Shown: positions 1-5,270 of the stretch, piece after piece
How the letters are laid out: every line of letters starts with the position of its first letter
Numbering within the stretch: the first letter of the stretch is position 1
Assembly (NCBI GenBank): GCA_025454125.1
Contig: JALOPA010000117.1
Coordinates: 1-6,468 of the forward strand
Length of the DNA: 6,468 nucleotides
Reading direction: 5' to 3'
Origin: Thermodesulfobacteriota bacterium
Lineage (GTDB): Bacteria; Desulfobacterota; DSM-4660; Desulfatiglandales; HGW-15
Made by a program: the position numbers and the translations under genes
The notes under the pieces: generated by a model
Seen by the model: only the letters and a program-made list of their open reading frames with translations
Told to the model about the DNA's origin: nothing
Databases searched by the model: none

Positions 1-606
1 GTGTTCCTTCTCGACGAACCCTTGAGCAACCTGGATGCGCGCCTCAGAGCCAACGTCCGCCTGGAACTCAAGCAGATGCATCGGCAGCACATGGGCACGG
101 TCGTCTATGTCACGCACGACCAGGTTGAAGCCATGACCCTGGGGGACCAGATCGTCGTGCTTCACGAAGGCCGCATTCGCCAGCAGGGTTCCCCAGAGGC
201 AATTTACGCCCGACCCGCGGATCGATTTGTTGCAGCTTTCTTGGGCACACCGGAAATGAATCTTTACAGCGGCAAGATCACGATGAGGGAAGGGCGAGCG
301 CTTTTCGAGGGGAAAGGATTTTCCCTTCACCTAGCAGACGACTTCACGGCCTATGCGGATCAAGAGGCGGAACTGGGTGTTCGCCCAGAGGATGTGAGGA
401 TCCATCACGCAGCAGACCTGGGGATTCAGGCAGAGGTGGAGATGGTCAGCAACATTGGTTCGGAGATCTACATTCATGCCCGTATCGGAAGGGAACGGAT
501 CACGGTCAAAGCTCCCAAAGACGCTCTCGTGAGGGCTGGAGAGGCCCTCTCGATCACCCTTTCCCCACAGGCCGTGCATCTTTTCCACAAGGGCCGGCGA
601 ATTTGA
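1..606 (+). CDS. ABC importer ATP-binding protein, MalK/UgpC type (5' truncated by window)
   Basis: This is the C-terminal 201 residues of a cytoplasmic ATPase that powers uptake of a sugar, polyol or glycerol-phosphate-like substrate through a CUT1-type ABC importer. The visible part begins inside Walker B (hydrophobic run then LLDEP, with D5 and catalytic E6), followed by the D-loop SNLDA (9-13) and the switch histidine in VTHDQ (H39). The sequence FLGTPEMNLY (80-89) marks the end of the nucleotide-binding domain. The regulatory OB-fold/TOBE region follows, with the family hallmark GVRPED at 126-131. Full-length relatives have about 350-370 residues, so the Walker A and LSGGQ signature lie to the left of the window. 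The GTG at base 1 is an internal valine codon, not a start. The substrate cannot be told from this fragment, and the permease genes are not in view. The family assignment is firm. Confidence 0.93.
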   Translation: MFLLDEPLSNLDARLRANVRLELKQMHRQHMGTVVYVTHDQVEAMTLGDQIVVLHEGRIRQQGSPEAIYARPADRFVAAFLGTPEMNLYSGKITMREGRALFEGKGFSLHLADDFTAYADQEAELGVRPEDVRIHHAADLGIQAEVEMVSNIGSEIYIHARIGRERITVKAPKDALVRAGEALSITLSPQAVHLFHKGRRI

Positions 607-832
607 ACAGCTGGGCACGAGGCGAACAACACGGTTTGCAGCATCGCTCAGAAGACCCGATGCCTGCTTCCTGCGGCTCTTGCAGGGCCCGACGCCTCCC
701 TGAAGGGGAGCGGTTTGTTTTGACCCTCGCCCGGGTGATCAAACTTGAGCACAGGGTTGTGTCCCGATCCAAGATTCTATGAGCATGCAAAGAGCCGCGA
801 GAGCTGCTCATGGAAATCCTTTCGGTTCTTGG
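607..832. other. Convergent intergenic region
   Basis: This is the gap between two converging genes, the ABC ATPase (+) and the DUF3786 protein (-). Apart from the weak hairpin at 692-721 it holds a 7-bp perfect inverted repeat, ATGAGCA at 779-785 and TGCTCAT at 805-811, about 20 bases beyond the stop of the DUF3786 gene. That repeat could end or stabilise the - strand transcript but has no U-tract. I see no credible small gene, RNA gene or mobile element here. Confidence 0.5.
692..721 (+). terminator. Possible intrinsic terminator after the ABC ATPase gene
   Basis: A short GC-rich hairpin (CTCCC pairing with GGGAG around a TGAAG-like loop, extended outward by CG/CG with one bulged C) is followed by GGTTTGTTTTG. 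This looks like a modest rho-independent terminator for the + strand gene that ends about 85 bases upstream. The stem is short and the T-run is interrupted, so the call is tentative. Confidence 0.35.
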
Positions 833-1747
833 TCAAAACGGCAGATTGGGGGTCTTGAGCAGGGCTTCGGAAGCGAGGGCTACCAACCCCCAGATGGCGT
901 CAGCCGAAAGGTGGCTCTCGATGGAGCGGTCGAAGAGCACGGAGATCCTGGGCTCGAACTCGTCATCCCCTTCCCACACGAGATAGTACAGGGGAACCTT
1001 GGGCAAGGCGGGGATTTTGAAGGCGGCGTCCGCCAAACTCTGCGCTTCCCCACCCAGCGACTCCGCCGCTTTCCTGAACCCTTTCAAGTCCCGCCCAAAG
1101 CGGTCCAGTACCCCGCTTACATTCAGTTCATGGGGTCCCTGGAAAAAATGGGCGGTCTTGAGTTCCTTCGCGGTGACGAGCTCCCGGCTCAGGAGCTGGG
1201 GGCCGGCATTGAGCAAATAGACCAGCACCAGAAGCTCCAACAAGGAATGGTTCACAGGTTCCCACTCCCCCTGGTTCTTGTGCCTCAAGGAGTGATTTCT
1301 TCTGTCCACCAGGATTTCCCTGCCCAAAACCGGCACCACGATGTCCTCAGCGGAGAACGCCTGCGCCAAGGTATTCTGGCACAGAACCTCCAGGTCTTTT
1401 TTTTCGAGATCCTCCCAGTAGTGGGGAGGGACTTGGATTTTGGACTTTGCCGGGTCGAGCTTCTGCTCGGCTTGGTTTCGCCTTCTTTCCTGCATCATCA
1501 GAAACCCTTCACTGAAAGGATAGGCGCCAAAGCGCTCGCACGGAAATTCGTCGCAGTCTCTCAGACAATACTCTATGGCTCGGTTTGCAGCGCACTCGAG
1601 AATGGGACAAGGCGCACCGAGAACCCGCACCTGAACCGCCATCTTCTGCTGAGCGTCCATACTGGTCCCAGGGCCGCAGCTCGAACACACCCCCAGAACA
1701 TTCAGGCGGCACACATCGCAGTTGATTCCGCAAGCACCGGTGGGCAT
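833..1747 (-). CDS. Cysteine-rich DUF3795-like/DUF3786 domain protein
   Basis: This is a 304-residue predicted cytoplasmic protein of unknown function. The first ~75 residues hold ten cysteines (6, 10, 13, 21, 24, 47, 52, 61, 65, 70). The start, ACGINCDVC with a following CSSC, is the pattern of DUF3795, a small putative metal- or Fe-S-binding module. The rest (about 110-300) matches DUF3786: WEPVNHSLLELLVLVYLLNA near 162-181, then PKVPLYYLVWEGDDEF (249-264) and LFDRSIESHL (271-280). DUF3786 proteins, as I know them, often carry an Fe-S-type module in front, and occur in anaerobic bacteria. The start at 1747 is supported by a strong GAGGAGG ribosome site eight bases upstream. The gene is separated from the secretin-like gene by about 250 bases of repeat-like DNA and so may have its own promoter. 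No biochemical role can be stated; redox or corrinoid-linked roles are only guesses. Confidence 0.85.
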   Translation of the reverse strand: MPTGACGINCDVCRLNVLGVCSSCGPGTSMDAQQKMAVQVRVLGAPCPILECAANRAIEYCLRDCDEFPCERFGAYPFSEGFLMMQERRRNQAEQKLDPAKSKIQVPPHYWEDLEKKDLEVLCQNTLAQAFSAEDIVVPVLGREILVDRRNHSLRHKNQGEWEPVNHSLLELLVLVYLLNAGPQLLSRELVTAKELKTAHFFQGPHELNVSGVLDRFGRDLKGFRKAAESLGGEAQSLADAAFKIPALPKVPLYYLVWEGDDEFEPRISVLFDRSIESHLSADAIWGLVALASEALLKTPNLPF

Positions 1748-1774
1748 GATTAAGCCTCCTCACTCGGCCTTTCG

Positions 1775-1804
1775 CTCCAGTTTTTTCCTTGCGCCAGACT
1801 GGAG
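1775..1804. repeat. 7-bp inverted repeat upstream of the DUF3786 gene
   Basis: CTCCAGT (1775-1781) and ACTGGAG (1798-1804) form a perfect inverted repeat with a 16-base spacer, lying just upstream of the ribosome site of the DUF3786 gene. It could be an operator or a 5'-UTR hairpin. It may also be chance, since one 7-bp pair is weak evidence. Confidence 0.3.
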
Positions 1805-1824
1805 TCGTACGAAAATGCTTTGAC

Positions 1825-1959
1825 GAAATCCGAAGCACGAAACAAATTCAAAATTCAAAAGTCGAATGCTGAGCTATTCGGTTCAGATGGTGTTTGAATT
1901 TTGGTCATTCGAATTTTCTTTATTTGTTTCGGATTTCGAAATTGGAATTTCGTGCTTCT
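1825..1959. repeat. AT-rich imperfect palindromic element
   Basis: This stretch fills most of the space between the secretin-like and DUF3786 genes. The outer arms match over 11 bp (GAAGCACGAAA at 1832-1842, its complement at 1948-1958). A second pair matches over 9 bp (GAAACAAAT at 1839-1847, its complement at 1922-1930). Between them, both arms are built of variations on AATTCAAAA and its complement. A nested small palindrome, CGAAATT-GG-AATTTCG, lies at 1937-1952. The composition is much more AT-rich than the flanking genes. It contains no plausible protein. The layout is that of a dispersed palindromic repeat (REP/MITE-like, non-coding) that would fold into a long hairpin in RNA or single-stranded DNA. 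I recall similar GAAGCACGAAA/ACAAATTCAAAATTC sequences from unrelated environmental bacterial genomes, but this cannot be checked here. Confidence 0.7.
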
Positions 1960-1999
1960 AGCCTCTATTGACCTCGCTATCCTTTCCACACCGATCATG

Positions 2000-2872
2000 C
2001 TAATTCGAGGCCTCCACGAGTAGCGAGATGGAGCTGACCGAGCTTCTCTCCCCTCTTCCTGCTTCCAGAACCGCCCGGATCACTTCGTTGGACTGCTGGC
2101 TCGCGCCTCCGATCGTGACCCACTGGCCGATAGGCGCCATCACTCGGGTTGAGGCTTCGGTAAATCGGACCACCCGGGAACCGGGACCTCCGTGGGAAAT
2201 CCTGGGGATAATCTCCACATCGGCATGGTCTTTGAGCAGAGTGGGCATCACTTCGAACCCTGTTTCGATCCGCTGAATCGCAAGGGATTCGGTGACCCTG
2301 GCATAGCGCCGCGTGAGATCGACCCATCGGTGGGTGTAGAGGATATCCTGGCCCACCATGATGTACCCTGCGCTGCCTGAGACGACCATGACAAAGAATT
2401 CCGAACTTCCCTGCTGGGTCTTGCTTCTGTCTTGAAGCCGGACCTCCACCCCGTCTTTTCTCATGGGTTTGCCGGCACTGACCGACCAATCTTCCCCTGA
2501 GGCGCGGGCTCTTCCCTCGACGCTCGTCCCTTCCCTCGCAGAGGATTCCTCGAACCTCACCCTGATTTTCGCCTGTTTCCCGAGCTTGTCAAACCCCAGG
2601 AGGAACTCACGGACCCGCTGGATCGTCTCCTCGTCGTCCACAACGAGGAGCGCGTTGGTTCGCGCATCGGCCACAGCCCTTCCTCCGGGAGAGAGCAGCG
2701 ATTGAACCATGGGCACGGCTTCGGCGGCCGTTCGGTACTGCATGGGGTAAACCAGCGTCTCCGCACTGCAAGGGATGGTGACGGCCCAGAACAAATGGAC
2801 GAAAAGCACCGTGAAAAGGATCAGCGGGGCGCCCCCTCCGTTGAGCGCTCCTTTACTCGGGCTCACAGCCAT
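2000..2872 (-). CDS. Exported protein with secretin N-terminal (NolW-like) domain
   Basis: This 290-residue protein is predicted to be secreted to the periplasm or outer membrane. The N-terminus has a lysine at 7, a hydrophobic stretch at about 16-33 and a likely signal peptidase I site after PCSA (residue 37). Residues 38-95 match the secretin_N/NolW fold: ETLVYPMQYRTAAEAVPMVQ, then the hallmark DARTNALLVVDD (69-80) and an EETIQRVREFL helix. Residues 155-290 look like a shortened secretin core, with GFEVMPTLL, VEIIPRIS and PIGQWVTIGG (248-256). Type II/IV secretins are normally far longer (over 500 residues), with several N-domains and a full pore-forming barrel. The start at 2872 follows a strong GGGGAGGTGA site (2877-2886). 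The gene begins 31 bases after the end of moaC and may be co-transcribed with it. No other secretion genes are visible, so this may be an assembly factor or degenerate orphan rather than a channel. Confidence 0.75.
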   Translation of the reverse strand: MAVSPSKGALNGGGAPLILFTVLFVHLFWAVTIPCSAETLVYPMQYRTAAEAVPMVQSLLSPGGRAVADARTNALLVVDDEETIQRVREFLLGFDKLGKQAKIRVRFEESSAREGTSVEGRARASGEDWSVSAGKPMRKDGVEVRLQDRSKTQQGSSEFFVMVVSGSAGYIMVGQDILYTHRWVDLTRRYARVTESLAIQRIETGFEVMPTLLKDHADVEIIPRISHGGPGSRVVRFTEASTRVMAPIGQWVTIGGASQQSNEVIRAVLEAGRGERSSVSSISLLVEASN

Positions 2873-2903
2873 ACACTCACCTCCCCGGAAAAATCCAATC
2901 GCC

Positions 2904-3338
2904 CTATCCTTGCTTTTCCTTCTTCAGCACCCGGATATCCGTGATTCTCGTAGAAGGATACTGACCCTGCTCGTCCTTTTCAAGATACTTCACCATGTCC
3001 CAGAGGGTGTTGAGGGCCATGGAGACTCCGACCAGGGCTTCCATCTCCACCCCGGTGCGCGCCCGTGCGCCCAGAGAGCAGACCGCCTCAATGCTGTCCT
3101 CCCGCACCTCGAAATCCACCCGCACGGTGTCCAGCGGGATCTGATGGCAATGAGGAATCAGCAGGTGAGTTTGTTTGGCTGCATTCATGGCGGCGACCTC
3201 CGCCACCGGAAGAGGATTGCCCTTCCTGATTCGCCCGGCTTTGATCTCTTCAATCGTCTTGGGCGACAGAAAGATTTTGCCTGCCGCCTGCGCTTTCCTC
3301 AAGACAACTGGCTTTTCTGAAACATCGATCATGCCCAT
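2904..3338 (-). CDS. moaC: Cyclic pyranopterin monophosphate synthase MoaC (short, archaeal-like form)
   Basis: MoaC converts the cyclic 3',8-H2-GTP made by MoaA into cyclic pyranopterin monophosphate, the first stable intermediate of molybdopterin, in the cytoplasm. Visible family motifs in the 144 residues are MIDVSEKP near the start, RKGNPLPVAEVAAM with K39-G40 and K55, IPHCHQIPL (61-69) with the conserved Cys-His pair, RTGVEMEALVGVS (94-106) with E98 and E100, and WDMVKYLEKD (113-122) with D114 and K117. These match the substrate-binding and catalytic positions known from E. coli MoaC, so the enzyme should be active. The protein is shorter than the usual ~160 residues: the GGKSG tail of typical bacterial MoaC is replaced by GQYPSTRITDIRVLKKEK, an ending I associate with archaeal MoaC. 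The first ATG is preferred over the one two codons later because GAGGTG sits five bases upstream of it. Confidence 0.93.
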   Translation of the reverse strand: MGMIDVSEKPVVLRKAQAAGKIFLSPKTIEEIKAGRIRKGNPLPVAEVAAMNAAKQTHLLIPHCHQIPLDTVRVDFEVREDSIEAVCSLGARARTGVEMEALVGVSMALNTLWDMVKYLEKDEQGQYPSTRITDIRVLKKEKQG

Positions 3339-3343
3339 AAGAA

Positions 3344-3349
3344 CACCTC
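3344..3349 (-). promoter_or_regulatory. Ribosome binding site choosing the first ATG of moaC
   Basis: GAGGTG on the - strand lies five bases before the ATG at 3338. A second ATG two codons later (3332) would be 11 bases away, so the first is favoured. Confidence 0.65.
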
Positions 3350-3360
3350 AATGGAAAGAT

Positions 3361-3624
3361 CGGTATAAGGTGCACGGTGCAAGGTGCACGGAAAAAGATA
3401 AAACAAGCCCTGTCAGCCGTTCACCGAGCCCCGTTGTCCGTTTACCGCGAACCGTTCTTCTAGGCTTTTACGGTGAACTGTGAACTATTATCTTTCTTTA
3501 CCGTGAACCTTGTACCTTGCACCTCGCACCATTTTTCTTCGTTTTTACGGTGAACGGTCAACTGTGAACTATTGTTCTTGGTTTTTGCTTTCACCGTATA
3601 CCTTGTACCTTGCACCGTGTACCT
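3361..3624. repeat. Block of degenerate 7-bp repeats (CCG/ACC heptads) in both orientations
   Basis: The space between the moaE-like gene and moaC is almost entirely built of a 7-bp period. Read on the + strand, 3417-3454 is five CCGNNNN units (CCGTTCA, CCGAGCC, CCGTTGT, CCGTTTA, CCGCGAA) plus CCG; 3500-3530 is ACCGTGA, ACCTTGT, ACCTTGC, ACCTCGC, ACC; and 3593-3624 is ACCGTAT, ACCTTGT, ACCTTGC, ACCGTGT, ACCT. The tracts at 3361-3391, 3468-3486 and 3547-3570 are the same heptads in the opposite orientation (GGTGCAC, GGTGCAA, GGTGAAC and similar). Because both orientations occur, the transcript can fold into several alternative hairpins. The last heptad runs into the stop codon of the moaE-like gene. 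The period of seven is not a coding pattern and there are no long unique spacers, so this is not a CRISPR array. Confidence 0.85.
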
Positions 3625-3629
3625 CATTT
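3466..3629. repeat. Imperfect tandem duplication of about 75-85 bp inside the heptad block
   Basis: Unit 1 (about 3466-3541) and unit 2 (about 3544-3629) share the same order of parts: TTTTACGGTGAAC, then CTGTGAACTATT, a T-rich linker, an ACCGT-headed heptad run containing ACCTTGTACCTTGCACC, and a short T-rich tail. Unit 2 carries one extra inverted heptad and a longer linker. This suggests duplication followed by heptad gain or loss. Confidence 0.65.
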
Positions 3630-3980
3630 CATGTTTTCTTTCTTCCTGCTCGCCTCGTTCTTGATGCGGTTCACGGCCGTCACCAGCGCCGGAAACACGT
3701 TCTCCCGTATGTCCCCGGCCACCACCACGGCGAGGATCTCGTCGCCAACGGCCAGGCTGCCCTCGCAGGTTTCCACCAGCACTTCAGCAATGCCTGGCAT
3801 CTCTTTGATATCGTTGATGACGTTCTGGATGGTTTTATGATCATAAGCGACCACCAGTCCCGTCACTTCGCTGCCGTTGCGCGATGTGGCGCGCACCACT
3901 CCGAGATGGCTCGTGATCATGCCCACCTTCGCAGGGTCAGTGCTTTTCCTCACTTTCTCGATCATCTTCTTTAGATCCAT
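3624..3980 (-). CDS. Short MoaE-like molybdopterin synthase catalytic subunit homologue
   Basis: This is a 118-residue predicted cytoplasmic protein. MoaE with thiocarboxylated MoaD inserts the two dithiolene sulfurs into cyclic pyranopterin monophosphate, the step right after MoaC. The match to MoaE lies in GVVRATSRNG (27-36; MoaE has a G-x-VR segment here), VSGL-like VTGLVVAYDH (39-48), LAVGDEILAVVVAGDIRENVFPA (76-98; MoaE has the motif GD-hydrophobic-HR-x2-F-x-A) and AVNRIKNEASRKKE (102-115). Differences are a short N-terminus, R92 without the usual preceding His, and a C-terminus where the common PIWKKE/PFWKRE is replaced by ASRKKE. K107 and K113/K114 could still fill the two catalytic-lysine positions. 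The start overlaps hemA by 44 bases and is set by a perfect AGGAGGTGA site. Genes of this kind are commonly called moaE in Desulfobacterota, but MoaE activity remains an inference. Confidence 0.75.
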   Translation of the reverse strand: MDLKKMIEKVRKSTDPAKVGMITSHLGVVRATSRNGSEVTGLVVAYDHKTIQNVINDIKEMPGIAEVLVETCEGSLAVGDEILAVVVAGDIRENVFPALVTAVNRIKNEASRKKENMK

Positions 3981-5268
3981 GCTTCACCTCCTCTCCGTTT
4001 TCCTGATCCAGACGGAAAAGCCACCGAGCGGTATCCAGGTAAGTCTTGCCCAGGGGCCGATCCGCCTTTTGCTTCAAAAAGAGAATCGGGTCGTTCAAGA
4101 TTTTTTCCGCAATCGAGAGGGTCAAGGTTTCCAGGCTCTTCAGTTGCGAAGGGCTGAGTTCCCCCAAACTGGCGAGGCTCTTTTTCACCTCAGTCTGCCG
4201 GATGCTTTCCGCTTTTTCTTTGAGCGAAACAATGGTCGGCACCACCTCCAGGGTCTTCAGCCACTGTTCGAACTTGAGGACTTCCTCCTCCACGATGCGC
4301 TCGGCTTTGACCGCTTCCTCCTGTCTCTGGGTGAGGTTGACCTGAATAATTCCCTTGAGGTCGTCGATGTCGTAGACATAGACGTTCTCCAACTCGTTCA
4401 CTGCAGGCTCCACGTCTCTGGGAACGGCAATGTCAATGAAAAACAGAGGCCGGTTTTTTCGCTTTTTCATGGAGCCTTTGACCTGGTCGTGGGTGATCAC
4501 ATAGCCCGGCGCCGCCGTGGAGGAGATGACGATGTCCGCCTCCAGGAGCTGGGCTCCGATCTCTTCAAAAGACACAGGAGTGCCCCGGAACGTCTGGGCC
4601 ACTTCCACCGCCTTCTGAAAGGTCCTGTTCGCCACGGCCATGGCGCTAACCCCCTGAGTCAGCAAATGGCGCGCAGCCAGTTCCGCCATCTCACCGGCGC
4701 CGATGAGCAGCACCTTCTTGCCTTTGAAATCGTAGAAGATCTTCTTGGCCAGCTCCACAGCGGCGTAGCTCACGGAGACGGCCGCGTCTGAAATTCCTGT
4801 TTCCGTCCTCACCCTCTTGGCGGTGTGAAACGCCCGGTGCAGGAGGCGGTTCAAGATGACGCCCGTGGCTTTCTCCCTTGTCGCGTTGGAGTAGGCCTCT
4901 TTGATCTGTCCGAGGATCTGCGGTTCCCCGATCACCATGGAGTCAAGGCTCGAAGCCACTCTGAAGATGTGGCGCACGGCCTCGTGATCCTCATAGGTGA
5001 AGAGGCCGGAGCAAAGCCGCTCCGAAGGGATCTCTCCCAGCGTGCAGAGCATTTGTATGACGGAATCCTTGGCTTCTTCCACCTGCTCCGTGGCGAAAAG
5101 AGCCTCCACCCGGTTGCAGGTTGAGAGAAACACGCCCTCCTTGATGCACGGGCTCTCTCTCATCATGGCCAGGGCCTTGTCCGCGTGCTCGGGGTCCTTG
5201 GCCATGCACTCCCGCAGTTCGACGGGCGCGGTCTCGTGGTTCATGCCGATGTTGATGATGCGGATCAT
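3937..5268 (-). CDS. hemA: Glutamyl-tRNA reductase
   Basis: HemA reduces glutamyl-tRNA(Glu) with NADPH to glutamate-1-semialdehyde, the first committed step of C5-pathway tetrapyrrole synthesis. The 443-residue protein has the full family architecture: N-terminal catalytic domain starting IINIGMNHETAPVELRE, the catalytic cysteine in LSTCNRVE (C51), SSLDSMVIGEPQILGQIKEAY (107-126), an NADPH-binding Rossmann domain with LIGAGEMAELAARHL (188-203), VANRTFQKA and ISSTAAPGYV, FIDIAVPRDVEP (277-288), and a helical dimerisation domain at about 315-420. The reading frame stays open upstream for 178 more codons, but that part overlaps the membrane-protein gene and lacks homology; the ATG at 5268 begins exactly where the family begins, two bases after the upstream stop. 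The ribosome site is weak, so translation is probably coupled to that gene. The last ~20 residues are a charged tail beyond the usual end, partly encoded in the overlap with the next gene. Confidence 0.97.
   Translation of the reverse strand: MIRIINIGMNHETAPVELRECMAKDPEHADKALAMMRESPCIKEGVFLSTCNRVEALFATEQVEEAKDSVIQMLCTLGEIPSERLCSGLFTYEDHEAVRHIFRVASSLDSMVIGEPQILGQIKEAYSNATREKATGVILNRLLHRAFHTAKRVRTETGISDAAVSVSYAAVELAKKIFYDFKGKKVLLIGAGEMAELAARHLLTQGVSAMAVANRTFQKAVEVAQTFRGTPVSFEEIGAQLLEADIVISSTAAPGYVITHDQVKGSMKKRKNRPLFFIDIAVPRDVEPAVNELENVYVYDIDDLKGIIQVNLTQRQEEAVKAERIVEEEVLKFEQWLKTLEVVPTIVSLKEKAESIRQTEVKKSLASLGELSPSQLKSLETLTLSIAEKILNDPILFLKQKADRPLGKTYLDTARWLFRLDQENGEEVKHGSKEDDRESEEKH
3984..3992 (-). 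promoter_or_regulatory. Ribosome binding site of the moaE-like gene, inside hemA
   Basis: AGGAGGTGA on the - strand, with GGAGG six bases from the ATG at 3980, lies within the 3' end of hemA coding sequence. It fixes the start of the overlapping downstream gene and implies translation independent of, or reinitiating after, hemA. Confidence 0.75.
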
Positions 5269-5270
5269 CT

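Noticed and set aside
1..3. GTG as start of the ABC ATPase gene
   Set aside because: It encodes a valine inside Walker B, and the Walker A half of the domain must lie upstream of the window.
779..811. Terminator hairpin for the DUF3786 transcript
   Set aside because: The 7-bp stem has a 19-base loop and no following U-tract on the - strand, so it was only noted within the intergenic entry.
779..1753. Long open frame of 324 codons on the + strand
   Set aside because: It is the antisense shadow of the DUF3786 gene, has no recognisable domain, and the opposite strand has clear motifs and a strong ribosome site.
3361..3624. CRISPR array
   Set aside because: Repeats are 7 bp, degenerate, contiguous and in both orientations, with no unique spacers of regular length.
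3877..4791. 304-codon open frame on the + strand
   Set aside because: It lies antisense to hemA, is rich in residues typical of a reversed frame and shows no family motif.
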